Source: DASXYG01 sp036502625
GTDB taxonomy: Bacteria; Actinomycetota; Actinomycetes; Streptosporangiales; Streptosporangiaceae
Reading direction: 5' to 3'
NCBI GenBank assembly: GCA_036502625.1
Contig: DASXYG010000095.1
Span: 248,001-312,000 of the forward strand
DNA: 64,000 nt
Position 1 is the stretch's first letter, and each line of letters opens with the position of its first letter. The notes under the pieces were generated by a model. The model was not told where the DNA came from. It searched no databases and was given only the letters and a program-made list of their open reading frames with translations. The translations under genes were made by a program, and so were the position numbers. Positions 1 through 8,520 of this stretch are shown one piece after another.

Positions 1-2739
1 GAGGAGCTGCGGCTCGGCGCCGTCGAGGACCTCGCCGAGGCGCGGCTGGCCACCGGCGACGGGCAGGCGCTGGCCGACCTGCGCCACCACGTGGCCGCGC
101 ACCCGCTGCGCGAGCGTCCGGTGGGGCTGCTCATGCGGGGCCTGCACACGGAGGGCCGCCGCGCGGAGGCGCTGGCCCTCTACGCGGAGACCCAGCGGAT
201 CCTCGGCGACGAGCTCGGCACGGACCCGTCACCGGAGCTGGCAGCCGTCCACCTGGACATCCTCACCGCCGGCGGCACCCGGGGGCCCGCCGCGCGGGAA
301 CCGCTCCGTACCGCGCCCGTGCCGCCGCCCGCGGCGCTCACCAGCTTCGTCGGCCGCGCGGACGAACTGGCCCGGCTTGCCGCCCTGGCCGGCGACGACG
401 GCCCGCGCCTGGTCACCGTCCTCGGGCCGGGCGGCATGGGCAAGACCCGCCTGGCCGCCGAGGCCGCGACCCGCGTTCTCCGTCCCGGCGCGGAGGTCTG
501 CTTCGCCGACCTCGCCCCCCTCGGCGCCACGTCGGAGGCGGAGGTGGCGCAGACGGTGCTGGGGGCGCTCGGCGTGCGCGACGGCGGCTACCGGCGCAGC
601 CCGGATCCGCCCGCCGAGCGGCTGGTGTCCGCCCTGTCAGGACGCGACCTGCTGCTCATCCTCGACAACTGCGAGCACGTCCTCGGCGCCGCCGCGGCCC
701 TGACCCGTACGCTGCTGGCCGCCTGCCCGGGGCTGCGCGTGCTGGCCACCAGCCGCGAGCCGCTCGGCATCACCGGCGAGACGCTGGTCCCGCTCGCGCC
801 GCTCGCCGCGCCCACCGCGCCGGAGGCCGCGCTCGACGCGCCCGCGGTGCGGCTGTTCGCGGACCGGGCCGCCGCCGTACGCCCCGGGTTCACGGTGGAC
901 GCGGCGAACGCCGCCGCCGTCGCGCGGGTCTGCGCCGCGCTCGACGGGCTGCCGCTGGCGATCGAGCTCGCCGCGGCGCGGCTGCGCACCTACACCGTGG
1001 ACGACCTCGCGGCCCGGCTCGCCGCGGACGACCGGTTCGCGCTGCTGTCGCGCGGCGACCGTACGGCCGCGGCGCGGCACCGCACGCTGCGCGCGGTCGT
1101 GGAGTGGAGCTGGGCGCCGCTCACACCGGAGGAGCAGGCGATGGCGCGGCGGTTCGCGGTGTTCACCGGGGGCGCCACCGGGGCGGCTGCCGAGGCGGTC
1201 TGCGGCGGCGACCCGGACGTCCTTGCGGACCTGGTGGACCGGTCGCTGGTGGAGTTCGACGGCCGCCGCTACCGCATGCTGTCCACGATCCGGCTGTTCT
1301 GCGCGGAGAAGCTGGCCGCCTCAGGCGAGGAGGAGCGCGTACGGGCCGCGCACGCCGCGTACGCCCTCGACCTGGCCCGCCGCGCCGACCCGCACCTGCG
1401 CCGCGCCGAGCAGCTCGACTGGCTGGCCGCGCTGTCCGCCGACCACGGCAACCTGCTCGGCGCGCTGCGCTGGGCCCGCGACGGCGACCCGGACACCGGG
1501 CTGCGGCTGATCGCCGCGCTGGCCACGTACCTGTGGCTGAGCGGCCACCGGGCGGACGCCGGGCCGGACGCCGCCGCGCTCCTCGACCACGCGCGCGCGT
1601 CCCTCGGCACCGGCGGCCGTACGGAGACGGGGCTGGCGGAGGAGTACCTCATGTGCGTGGTGCACGCGGTGCCGCGCGCGGCGCCCGAGCACTGGGCGCG
1701 CGGCATGGAGGTCGTCCAGACGATGGACGGGCCGCGCCGCTACCCGTTCGCCGTCGCGCTGTGGGGCATGGCCGCCGGACCTCCCGGCCCGCAGAGCCGC
1801 AACGCCGAGCAGATCTTCGGCCCCGACCCGTGGAACCGCGCCCTGATCCGCCTCAGCAACGCGCTGATGACCTGGTTCGACGGCATACCCGCCGCGACCG
1901 AGCCGGAGTTCGCGTCCGTCCTGACCGCCTTCCGCGACCTGGGCGAACGCTGGGGCATGGCCCAGTGCCTCGACTGGCTGGCCGTCCTCGCGAGCTGGCA
2001 CGGCAAGTGGCAGGAGGCCGAGTCCCACTGGTCCAAGGCCCTCCACCTCCTCTCCGAATTGGGCTCCACCGAGGAGATGGTGGACGTCCTGGTCCGCCGC
2101 GCCCAGTCCCGCACCCGCACCACAGCGACGACGGGCCTCGACGACACGGAGGCGGGCGGCGACGGCACCGACCACCTCGGCGACGCCGAGGCGGACCTCG
2201 AGCGGGCCGGGGAACTGGCGCGGGCGGCGGGGCATCCGGGTACCCCCGCGGCCGTCGAGCTGGCGCTCGGGGAGGTCGCGCGGTTCCGGGGCGACCTCCC
2301 CGAGGCGGGGCGGCGCTACGCGGCGGCCGCGGACGGTGCCGAGAGCGGCGACTGGGGCGCGGACTCCCTGCGCGCGGAGATCGCGCTCGCGCGCGGGCGC
2401 CTCGCCGAGGCCAGCGGCGACCCGGACACGGCGCGGCGCCACTACGCGGACGCGGTCGCCGCCGCCGGGCGCACCACCATGGCCGACACCCTCGCGACCG
2501 CCGCCGAGGCCCTCGCCGCCGTCCACCTGAGCGACGGCGACGGCGAATCGGCCGCGTTCTGGCTCGGGGCCACCGTGGCGGTACGCGGAACCGCCCTCGC
2601 GGGCGACCGCGACACGGCCCGCACCTCCGCGGCCGTACGCGCCCGCATCGGCGAAGCCGCGTACGCCCGCCACCACACACGCGGCGCCACCCTCCCCCGC
2701 ACGGCCGTAATCGAGGCCCTCGCGTCGACCTCCCTCTGA
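1..2739 (+). CDS. AfsR/SARP-type regulator with BTAD, NB-ARC and TPR-like regions (5' truncated by window edge)
   Basis: The reading frame is already open at base 1, so the N-terminal DNA-binding winged helix lies outside the window; 912 residues remain. The first 90 or so match the bacterial transcriptional activation domain (BTAD) seen after the OmpR-like helix of SARPs (tract AEALALYAETQRILGDELG). An ATPase follows: Walker A GPGGMGKT (about residue 143 of the visible part), Walker B LLLILDNCEHV and a GLPLAIELAAARL motif, which is the NB-ARC/STAND arrangement. The C-terminal 400 residues are Ala-rich helices typical of TPR repeats. AfsR-family proteins activate nearby secondary-metabolite or catabolic genes. 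The target is unknown here; the FAD monooxygenase 76 bp downstream on the same strand is the closest candidate. The family call is firm, the target is inference. Confidence 0.9.
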   Translation, partial: EELRLGAVEDLAEARLATGDGQALADLRHHVAAHPLRERPVGLLMRGLHTEGRRAEALALYAETQRILGDELGTDPSPELAAVHLDILTAGGTRGPAAREPLRTAPVPPPAALTSFVGRADELARLAALAGDDGPRLVTVLGPGGMGKTRLAAEAATRVLRPGAEVCFADLAPLGATSEAEVAQTVLGALGVRDGGYRRSPDPPAERLVSALSGRDLLLILDNCEHVLGAAAALTRTLLAACPGLRVLATSREPLGITGETLVPLAPLAAPTAPEAALDAPAVRLFADRAAAVRPGFTVDAANAAAVARVCAALDGLPLAIELAAARLRTYTVDDLAARLAADDRFALLSRGDRTAAARHRTLRAVVEWSWAPLTPEEQAMARRFAVFTGGATGAAAEAVCGGDPDVLADLVDRSLVEFDGRRYRMLSTIRLFCAEKLAASGEEERVRAAHAAYALDLARRADPHLRRAEQLDWLAALSADHGNLLGALRWARDGDPDTGLRLIAALATYLWLSGHRADAGPDAAALLDHARASLGTGGRTETGLAEEYLMCVVHAVPRAAPEHWARGMEVVQTMDGPRRYPFAVALWGMAAGPPGPQSRNAEQIFGPDPWNRALIRLSNALMTWFDGIPAATEPEFASVLTAFRDLGERWGMAQCLDWLAVLASWHGKWQEAESHWSKALHLLSELGSTEEMVDVLVRRAQSRTRTTATTGLDDTEAGGDGTDHLGDAEADLERAGELARAAGHPGTPAAVELALGEVARFRGDLPEAGRRYAAAADGAESGDWGADSLRAEIALARGRLAEASGDPDTARRHYADAVAAAGRTTMADTLATAAEALAAVHLSDGDGESAAFWLGATVAVRGTALAGDRDTARTSAAVRARIGEAAYARHHTRGATLPRTAVIEALASTSL

Positions 2740-2815
2740 CGCGCGCTGACCGCCCCGCCACCGCGCGTCAACGGTCCGTCTGCCGGTCGTCAGCGACGGG
2801 CGCGAATCTCGGGAC

Positions 2816-3985
2816 ATGGAGAACACGCGGCGAATTCGAGTACTGATCTCCGGCGCCAGCATCGGCGGGCCCGCCCTCGCGTACTGGCTCGGGCGGCAGG
2901 GGCACGAGGTGACCGTCGTCGAGCGCGCGCCCGCTCTGCGGCCGGGCGGGCAGGCGGTGGACTTCAAGGGCGCCACCCACCGCACCGTCCTCACCCGCAT
3001 GGGCATCCTCGATGACGTGCGCAAGCACCAGACCGGCGGCACCGACCTCCCGATCGTCGACCACAACGGGCGGCGGATCACCGTCATGCCGGGCGAGTTC
3101 ACCGGCGGCGAGATCGAGATCCAGCGCGGCGACCTCTCGCGGCTGCTGTACGAGCGGTCCTCCGCGACCTGCTCGTACGTCTTCGGCGACTCGATCGCCT
3201 CGATGACGGAGACCCCCAATGGCGTGGACGTCACCTTCGAGCACGCCGAACCCGCGACGTACGACCTGGTCGTGGGCGCGGACGGCATCCACTCCAACGT
3301 CCGCCGCCTCGCCTTCGGACCCGAGTCGGACTACGTGAAGCACCTCGGCTACTACTACGCCCTCGCCGACCTCGACGCCCAGGACGCGAACGGCATGTAC
3401 AACGAGCCCGGCCGCATGGTGTCGGTGGGCGGCAGCAAGGCGGCGGCGATGTTCGTCTTCGCCTCCGGCCCGATCACCTACGACCGGTACGACACCGAAC
3501 AGCAGAAGCGCATCGTGGCCGCGGCGTACGCGAACGGCGGCTGGCGGATCCCGCGCCTCGTCGCCGCCCTCCCCGACGCCCGCGACATGTACCTCGACTC
3601 CATCAGCCACGTGAAGATGGACGCGTACTCCAACGGCCGCGCGGTCCTGCTCGGCGACGCCGGCTACGGCAACACCCTCGGCGGCTTCGGCACCGGCCTG
3701 GCCGTCGTCGGCGCGTACGTCCTGGCCGGCGAGCTCGAACGGGAGCTGGCCCGCCCGGACGGCGACATCCGCGCGGCGCTGCGCCGCTACACCGAGGTGT
3801 TCCTGCCGTACGCGCGGAAGGTCGCGAACCAGGGCAGCGCGGGAAAGTTCCTGGCCCCGGCCACGCGCCGCGGCATCCGGGCGCGGAACTGGATGTTCAA
3901 GCGCCGCTTCATGATGGCCTGGATGCTGTGGATCACCGACCGGTTCGCGACGAACATCGAGCTGCCGGACTACCCGCTGCGCTGA
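2816..3985 (+). CDS. FAD-dependent monooxygenase (PHBH/TetX-like fold)
   Basis: A 389-residue single-component flavin hydroxylase. It has an N-terminal Rossmann motif (GASIGGPALAYWL, residues about 13-25), the second FAD/NADPH 'DG' motif (VVGADGIHSNVR, near 157-168) and the 'GD' motif (LLGDAGYGNTLGGFGTGLA, near 277-295). These enzymes use NAD(P)H and O2 to hydroxylate an aromatic or polyketide substrate; the tetracycline-inactivating TetX group has the same layout. No signal peptide or membrane segment is visible. It lies 76 bp after the AfsR-type gene on the same strand and may be controlled by it. Its last 16 bp overlap the 3' end of the convergent oxidoreductase gene. The ATG at 2816 has only a weak Shine-Dalgarno (CGGGAC). 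The substrate cannot be read from sequence. Confidence 0.9.
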   Translation: MENTRRIRVLISGASIGGPALAYWLGRQGHEVTVVERAPALRPGGQAVDFKGATHRTVLTRMGILDDVRKHQTGGTDLPIVDHNGRRITVMPGEFTGGEIEIQRGDLSRLLYERSSATCSYVFGDSIASMTETPNGVDVTFEHAEPATYDLVVGADGIHSNVRRLAFGPESDYVKHLGYYYALADLDAQDANGMYNEPGRMVSVGGSKAAAMFVFASGPITYDRYDTEQQKRIVAAAYANGGWRIPRLVAALPDARDMYLDSISHVKMDAYSNGRAVLLGDAGYGNTLGGFGTGLAVVGAYVLAGELERELARPDGDIRAALRRYTEVFLPYARKVANQGSAGKFLAPATRRGIRARNWMFKRRFMMAWMLWITDRFATNIELPDYPLR

Positions 3986-5568
3986 CCGGTGTCGGCGAGC
4001 ACGGCGGCGGCGGCGTTGGCCCCGTTGAGGCCGATGACGCTGCCGCCCGGATGGGTGGCCGCGCCGCAGAGGTACACGCCGTCGATGCCCGTACGCGGGG
4101 CCAGCCGCCGGTCCCACATCTGCCCGGGGCGCACGTCGCCCTGGAAGATGTGCCCGCCGGTCAGGCCCACGCGGCGCTCGATGTCCGGCGTGCCGAGCAC
4201 CTCGTAGTCTGTCACGCAGTCGGCGAAGTCGGGCGCGAAACGGCCGATGAGCTCGAAGAACCGCCGCGCCACCTCGGGCCGCCGCACCTCCCAGCCGCCC
4301 GCCATGGCGTACGGCGCGTACTGCCCGAACACGCTCAGCAGGTGCGTGCCCTCGGGGGCGGGCGTGGGGTCGTGCAGGGTCTGCACGTAGATCTCGCCGA
4401 ACGCGACGTCCGGCTCGCCGCTCTGGCAGTTCACGAAGGCGCGCTGGGCGGCGTCGAGGCCGCGGGTGACGTCCACGGTGCCGCGCGCCATGAACGTCTC
4501 ACCCGGCGCGGCGGTCCACGACGGCAGGCGGCGCAGCGCCGCGTTGAACTTCACGACCGGGCTGCGGACGTCCCACTCCTCGACCCGCCGCCGGTACGCG
4601 TCCGGCACGGCGCCGGGCTCGGTCAGCCGCAGCAGAGTTTTGGGGTCGGCGTTGCTGATGACCGTACGGGCGCGGACGAGCGTGCCGTCGTCCAGCCGTA
4701 CGCCCTGACCTGGCAGCACCTCGGCGACCGGCACCCCCGTGGCCAGCGCGGCGCCCGCGTCGGCGGCGGCCTCGGCGATCAGGAAGCTGATCACGCCCAT
4801 GCCGCCGCGCACGTAGCCCCACGCGCCGCCGTGGCCGTCCACCTCGCCGAGCGTGTGCATGAGCTTGACCATCGCGGTCCCGGGGTCGCGCGGCCCCGCG
4901 TACGTGCCGATGACGCCGGCGCCGAACAGCGCGTCCTTCAGCCGCTGGTCCTGGACGCAGTCGTCGAGCACGTCGGCGATGGACGCGTTCCGCACGACGT
5001 CCAGCAGGTACGCGTCGCCGCCGAGCAGGTCGCCGAGCTCCTCCGGGGTGGGCGCGGCGCCCGCCCAGGCGTCGCGCGGCCCGTTGCGGAGGCGGTCGCG
5101 CAGCGTGTCGAAGACGCCCTCGTACCGCAGGTAGCCGGCGATGTCGGCGGGGGCGTACCCCTGGTCGCGCATCCCGGCGACGGTGCGCTCGGGGTCGAGC
5201 CACTCGGTGAGCGCGGTGCCGTCGTCGAACGGGACCCACATCTGCGGGTCCGCGACGTACACCTCCAGGCCGCGGGCGCACAGCCCGAGGTCGGCGATGA
5301 CCGTACGGTCGAGCAGGCCCACGACGTACGCGCACGGGCTGATCACGTAGCGGTCGTCGGCGAACGGCCGCTCCAGGGTGCAGGCGCCGCCGAGCCGGTC
5401 GCGCGCCTCCAGGACGAGCACCGAGCGGCCCGCGCGGGCGAGGTACGCCGCGCAGGTCAGGCCGTTGTGCCCGCCGCCGACGATGACGTGGTCCCAGGTC
5501 CGCGCGGCCAGGTCGGCCAGCGGTTCCGGCAGCCCGACCCGCCCGAGACGGTCGACGATCCCACCCAT
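3970..5568 (-). CDS. CrtI/PYROXD2-like FAD-dependent oxidoreductase
   Basis: A 532-residue flavoprotein of the phytoene desaturase/amine oxidase superfamily. The N-terminal dinucleotide motif GGGHNGLTCAAYLARAGRS is followed by an acidic strand end (LEARDRLGGACTLE). The C-terminal FAD signature is THPGGSVIGLNGANAAAAVL. It is closer to the actinobacterial 'NAD(P)/FAD-dependent oxidoreductase' group related to PYROXD2 than to a dedicated carotenoid desaturase, and no phytoene synthase gene is near. The start has a strong ribosome site (GGAGGT, about 6 bp upstream of ATG 5568). The gene for the membrane-anchored protein ends 75 bp upstream, so the two are probably cotranscribed. The reaction (desaturation or oxidation of a lipid-like substrate) is inference. 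Confidence 0.88.
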   Translation of the reverse strand: MGGIVDRLGRVGLPEPLADLAARTWDHVIVGGGHNGLTCAAYLARAGRSVLVLEARDRLGGACTLERPFADDRYVISPCAYVVGLLDRTVIADLGLCARGLEVYVADPQMWVPFDDGTALTEWLDPERTVAGMRDQGYAPADIAGYLRYEGVFDTLRDRLRNGPRDAWAGAAPTPEELGDLLGGDAYLLDVVRNASIADVLDDCVQDQRLKDALFGAGVIGTYAGPRDPGTAMVKLMHTLGEVDGHGGAWGYVRGGMGVISFLIAEAAADAGAALATGVPVAEVLPGQGVRLDDGTLVRARTVISNADPKTLLRLTEPGAVPDAYRRRVEEWDVRSPVVKFNAALRRLPSWTAAPGETFMARGTVDVTRGLDAAQRAFVNCQSGEPDVAFGEIYVQTLHDPTPAPEGTHLLSVFGQYAPYAMAGGWEVRRPEVARRFFELIGRFAPDFADCVTDYEVLGTPDIERRVGLTGGHIFQGDVRPGQMWDRRLAPRTGIDGVYLCGAATHPGGSVIGLNGANAAAAVLADTGQRSG

Positions 5569-5643
5569 GGCACCTCCACCTCCGTACGCGGCCCCACCGC
5601 CCCCATGGTGAAGTGATCGCGCCGCCGCGCCAAGGGGCCGCCG

Positions 5644-6342
5644 CTACAGGCCGGCGGCGAAGTGGTACGCCGACGGCACGTGCGCGGGCGCGCCCGTCCC
5701 GTACACGACCGCGATCTCGTCGTGCTGCCGCAGCTTCACCGCGGCCGGGTCGCCCTTGACGCGGGTGCCGTTGACGTAGACGCCCAGCGTGTGGCCGCCG
5801 CCGGTGCGCAGGTCGCCCAGGCGCGTCGTGGTCAGCGGCACGTTCCACTCGGTGAGGAACTGGCCGAGGGTGAAGTCGCGTACCTCGGGCGACTCGATGT
5901 GCACGACGCCGGTCGTGTCGTGGGTGTGCAGCGGGCTGATGCGCTGGTCCGGCTCGTCGATGCCGACGCCGGCGGGCACGGTGACGGGGCGGCCGTTCAC
6001 GATGACGTCGAGGTGCACGTGGTGGTGCAGGACGGTGCCCTCGGTGGTGAGCATCGGCAGCCCGGCGCGCTTGGTGGCCGCGGACGGGTCGGACGGCGCG
6101 GCCCACCGTACGGCGCCGGCGCCCGTGCTCGCGTGGCTCGGCTTGGCGGCGCTCGCGCCCGCGCTGTTGCCGCTGTGGAGCAGGCCGAACGCCGCGCCGC
6201 CAACGACGGCCACCGCGGCGGCCCCGGCACCGGCGCGCATCCACAGCCGCTTGCGCGCGGCGGCGCGCTCCGCGCGGGCGCGCCGTTCGGCCAGTTGCGC
6301 GCGCTTGCTCGGGCGGCCGGGGTGGCCGCTCTTCTGGCTCAT
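5644..6342 (-). CDS. Hypothetical membrane-anchored protein, single N-terminal TM
   Basis: A 232-residue protein not recognised at family level. The N-terminus is very basic (lysine/arginine-rich to about residue 33), then comes one hydrophobic segment (about 35-55, AGAGAAAVAVVGGAAFGLL), an Ala/Ser linker and a roughly 150-residue extracytoplasmic domain. That domain contains His-rich tracts (VLHHHVHLDVIVNG, SPLHTHDTTGVVHIESPE) that could bind a metal, possibly copper. The start at 6342 is preferred over an upstream ATG at 6396 because GGAGGAG lies 6 bp before it. Neighbours are the CrtI-like oxidoreductase downstream and, divergently, a copper amine oxidase. A perfect palindrome sits between the two divergent genes. 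Similar His-rich anchored proteins are common actinobacterial hypotheticals; a metal-related role is only a suggestion. Confidence 0.8.
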   Translation of the reverse strand: MSQKSGHPGRPSKRAQLAERRARAERAAARKRLWMRAGAGAAAVAVVGGAAFGLLHSGNSAGASAAKPSHASTGAGAVRWAAPSDPSAATKRAGLPMLTTEGTVLHHHVHLDVIVNGRPVTVPAGVGIDEPDQRISPLHTHDTTGVVHIESPEVRDFTLGQFLTEWNVPLTTTRLGDLRTGGGHTLGVYVNGTRVKGDPAAVKLRQHDEIAVVYGTGAPAHVPSAYHFAAGL

Positions 6343-6381
6343 GATCTGCTCCTCCGGTGGCGGGTCCGCTCGTACCGAACG

Positions 6382-6399
6382 TACTTGAGCATTCAAGTA
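6382..6399. promoter_or_regulatory. Perfect 7-4-7 palindrome in the divergent promoter region
   Basis: TACTTGA-GCAT-TCAAGTA is an exact inverted repeat in an AT-rich patch, 40 bp upstream of the minus-strand start at 6342 and about 134 bp upstream of the amine oxidase start. Size and symmetry fit a MarR- or ArsR-type repressor site. No such regulator gene is adjacent; the nearest ArsR gene is at 13323. Confidence 0.6.
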
Positions 6400-6423
6400 T
6401 TTCGCGATCGTACCCGCCGCGAC

Positions 6424-6432
6424 TTATCCACA
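6424..6432 (+). other. TTATCCACA DnaA-box-like 9-mer
   Basis: Exact match to the consensus DnaA box, followed by GG, in the intergenic region before the amine oxidase gene. Two further copies with the same flank occur at 21877 and 31121 (reverse). It is isolated and not part of an origin. Confidence 0.35.
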
Positions 6433-6532
6433 GGCTGGTGTTCTAGGACTTGCCGGATCGCGCGGCGGCGGCGAACCTCGATGTGATCGGTTCGATTGTC
6501 CGGCGCAGCCGTGCAGCGAAGGAGACCCGTAG

Positions 6533-8488
6533 ATGACGATCACGAACCCCGCTCAGGACGCGTCCGGCATGGGCGTCCGCCATCCACTCGCGCCGCTGAC
6601 CGCGGCCGAGGCCGGGGCCGCGTGCGCGACCGTGCTTGCGTCCGACGCGGTGGGCGCGGGCGCCCGGGTCGTCTACTGCGCGCTCGACGAACCGGCGAAG
6701 GAGGTCGTCCGCGGCTGGCCGGGCGCGGCCGTCCCGCGCCGCGCGACGGTCGTGATCTACGAGTCCGCCGCCCGGCGCACCTCCATGGTGACGGTCGAGC
6801 TGGCCGCCGAGCCGGGCGGCGGCGGTTCCGTCGTCGCGTTCGTGCCGCTGACCGACGCCGAGGCGCAGATCATCCCCGAGGAGTGGGACCGCAACGCCAA
6901 TGAGGTCAAGGCCGACCCGCGGTTCCGCGAGGCGCTGGCCCGCCGCGGCGTGACCGACATGGCGCGCGTGCAGGTCGACCCCTGGCCCGCCAGCAACTTC
7001 GGGCTCGACATCGACGCCTCGGGCCGCCGCCTCGGCCGCGCGGTGGCCTACCTCCTGACCGGCCCGGGCGACAACGCGTACGCCCATCCGGTGGAGAACC
7101 TCGTCGCCATCGTCGACCGCGACACCGGCGAGGTGATCGAGATCCAGGAGGGCGAGGCCGTCCCGGTCCCCATGCGCCCGGGGAGGTACGACGCGGAGAG
7201 CCTGCGCGCCGAGGGCGAGCTGCGCGAGCTCGCCCCGCTGGAGATCATCCAGCCCGACGGCCCCGGCTTCACCGTCAACGACGGCGCGCTGCGCTGGGGC
7301 CCGTGGCAGATGCGCGTCTCACTGCACCCCATCGAGGGCCTGGTGCTGCACGAGATCGCCTACGTCGAGGGCGAGCGGGTGCGCCCGGTGGTCTACCGGG
7401 CCAGCATGTCCGAGATGGTGGTGCCGTACGGCTCGGTGTCGATGAACCACTGGTGGAAGAACGCCTTCGACGCCGGCGACATCGGCCTCGGCAAGACCGC
7501 CGGCTCGCTCACGCTCGGCTGCGACTGCCTCGGCGAGATCGTCTACCTCGACGGCGTCCGCGTCGACGAGAACGGCACGGCGAGCGTGCTCCCGCAGGCC
7601 ATCTGCCTCCACGAGGAGGACTACGGCATCCTCTGGAAGCACAGCGACTCCGGTGGCGGCGTCAACGAGGTGCGCAGGTCGCGGCGCATGGTCGTGTCGT
7701 CCATCTCCACCGTCGGCAACTACGAGTACGGCTTCTTCTGGTACTTCTACCTCGACGGCACGATCCAGGCCGAGGTGAAGCTGACCGGCATCATCCAGAC
7801 CCAGGCCGTCCAGCCCGGCGACCGCGTGGCCTACGCGAACCCGGTCACGCCCGAGCTCGCCGGCCCCCACCACCAGCACATGTTCGCCTTCCGGCTCGAC
7901 ATGTCCGTCGACGGCACGGCCAACTCGGTCTACGAGGTCGACGCGGTCCCGGTTCCGGCCGGCCCGGAGAACCCGTACGGCAACGCCTTCGACCAGCGCG
8001 CCACCCTCCTGGAGACCGAGTCGGCCGCGCAGCGCATGGCCGCGCCCGAGCACGGCCGCTACTGGAAGATCGTCAACCCGTCGTCCCGCAACGCCTGCGG
8101 CGACCCCGTGGCGTACAAACTGGTCCCCAGCCACGCGGGCGCGCCGCTGCTGGCCCAGCCGGAGGCGGCGATCACCGGCCGCGCCGCGTTCGCCACCCGC
8201 CACCTCTGGGTCACGCCGTACCACCCGGAGGAGCGCCGCGCGGCGGGCGACTTCCCGAACCAGCACCCGGGCGGCGCCGGCCTCCCGGAGTGGACCGCCG
8301 CCGACCGCCCCATCGTCGACACCGACCTCGTCGTGTGGCACACCGTCGGCGCCACCCACTTCTGCCGCCCCGAGGACTTCCCCGTCATGCCGGTGGAGTA
8401 CGTCGGCTTCACCCTCAAGCCGCACGGCTTCTTCGACCGCAACCCCGCCATCGACCTGGCCCCGTCCGGCGGCCACTGCCATACGTGA
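6533..8488 (+). CDS. Copper-containing primary-amine oxidase
   Basis: A 651-residue quinoprotein that oxidises primary amines (phenylethylamine, tyramine or histamine type) to aldehydes with release of NH3 and H2O2. The cofactor motif Asn-Tyr-Glu-Tyr is present (VGNYEYGFFWYF); Tyr397 would become topaquinone. Copper ligands are visible as HQH (His447, His449) and a third His in GATHFCRPEDFPVMP (His609). The likely catalytic base is Asp313 in NAFDAGDIGLG, and the disulphide-type GCDCLGEI tract follows. Length matches bacterial cytosolic enzymes such as Arthrobacter AGAO (about 640 residues), and no signal peptide is seen. GAAGGAGA lies a few bases before the ATG. It is divergent from the His-rich anchored protein and convergent with asnB. 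The substrate is not determined. Confidence 0.96.
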   Translation: MTITNPAQDASGMGVRHPLAPLTAAEAGAACATVLASDAVGAGARVVYCALDEPAKEVVRGWPGAAVPRRATVVIYESAARRTSMVTVELAAEPGGGGSVVAFVPLTDAEAQIIPEEWDRNANEVKADPRFREALARRGVTDMARVQVDPWPASNFGLDIDASGRRLGRAVAYLLTGPGDNAYAHPVENLVAIVDRDTGEVIEIQEGEAVPVPMRPGRYDAESLRAEGELRELAPLEIIQPDGPGFTVNDGALRWGPWQMRVSLHPIEGLVLHEIAYVEGERVRPVVYRASMSEMVVPYGSVSMNHWWKNAFDAGDIGLGKTAGSLTLGCDCLGEIVYLDGVRVDENGTASVLPQAICLHEEDYGILWKHSDSGGGVNEVRRSRRMVVSSISTVGNYEYGFFWYFYLDGTIQAEVKLTGIIQTQAVQPGDRVAYANPVTPELAGPHHQHMFAFRLDMSVDGTANSVYEVDAVPVPAGPENPYGNAFDQRATLLETESAAQRMAAPEHGRYWKIVNPSSRNACGDPVAYKLVPSHAGAPLLAQPEAAITGRAAFATRHLWVTPYHPEERRAAGDFPNQHPGGAGLPEWTAADRPIVDTDLVVWHTVGATHFCRPEDFPVMPVEYVGFTLKPHGFFDRNPAIDLAPSGGHCHT

Positions 8489-8520
8489 GCGGCCGCCGGG
8501 CCGGGCGCCTCAGGCCGTGC

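Noticed and set aside
3970..5568. Carotenoid biosynthesis (crtI) gene paired with the carotenoid oxygenase
   Set aside because: The sequence is closer to the PYROXD2-like group, the oxygenase is 31 kb away, and no crtB or crtE is present.
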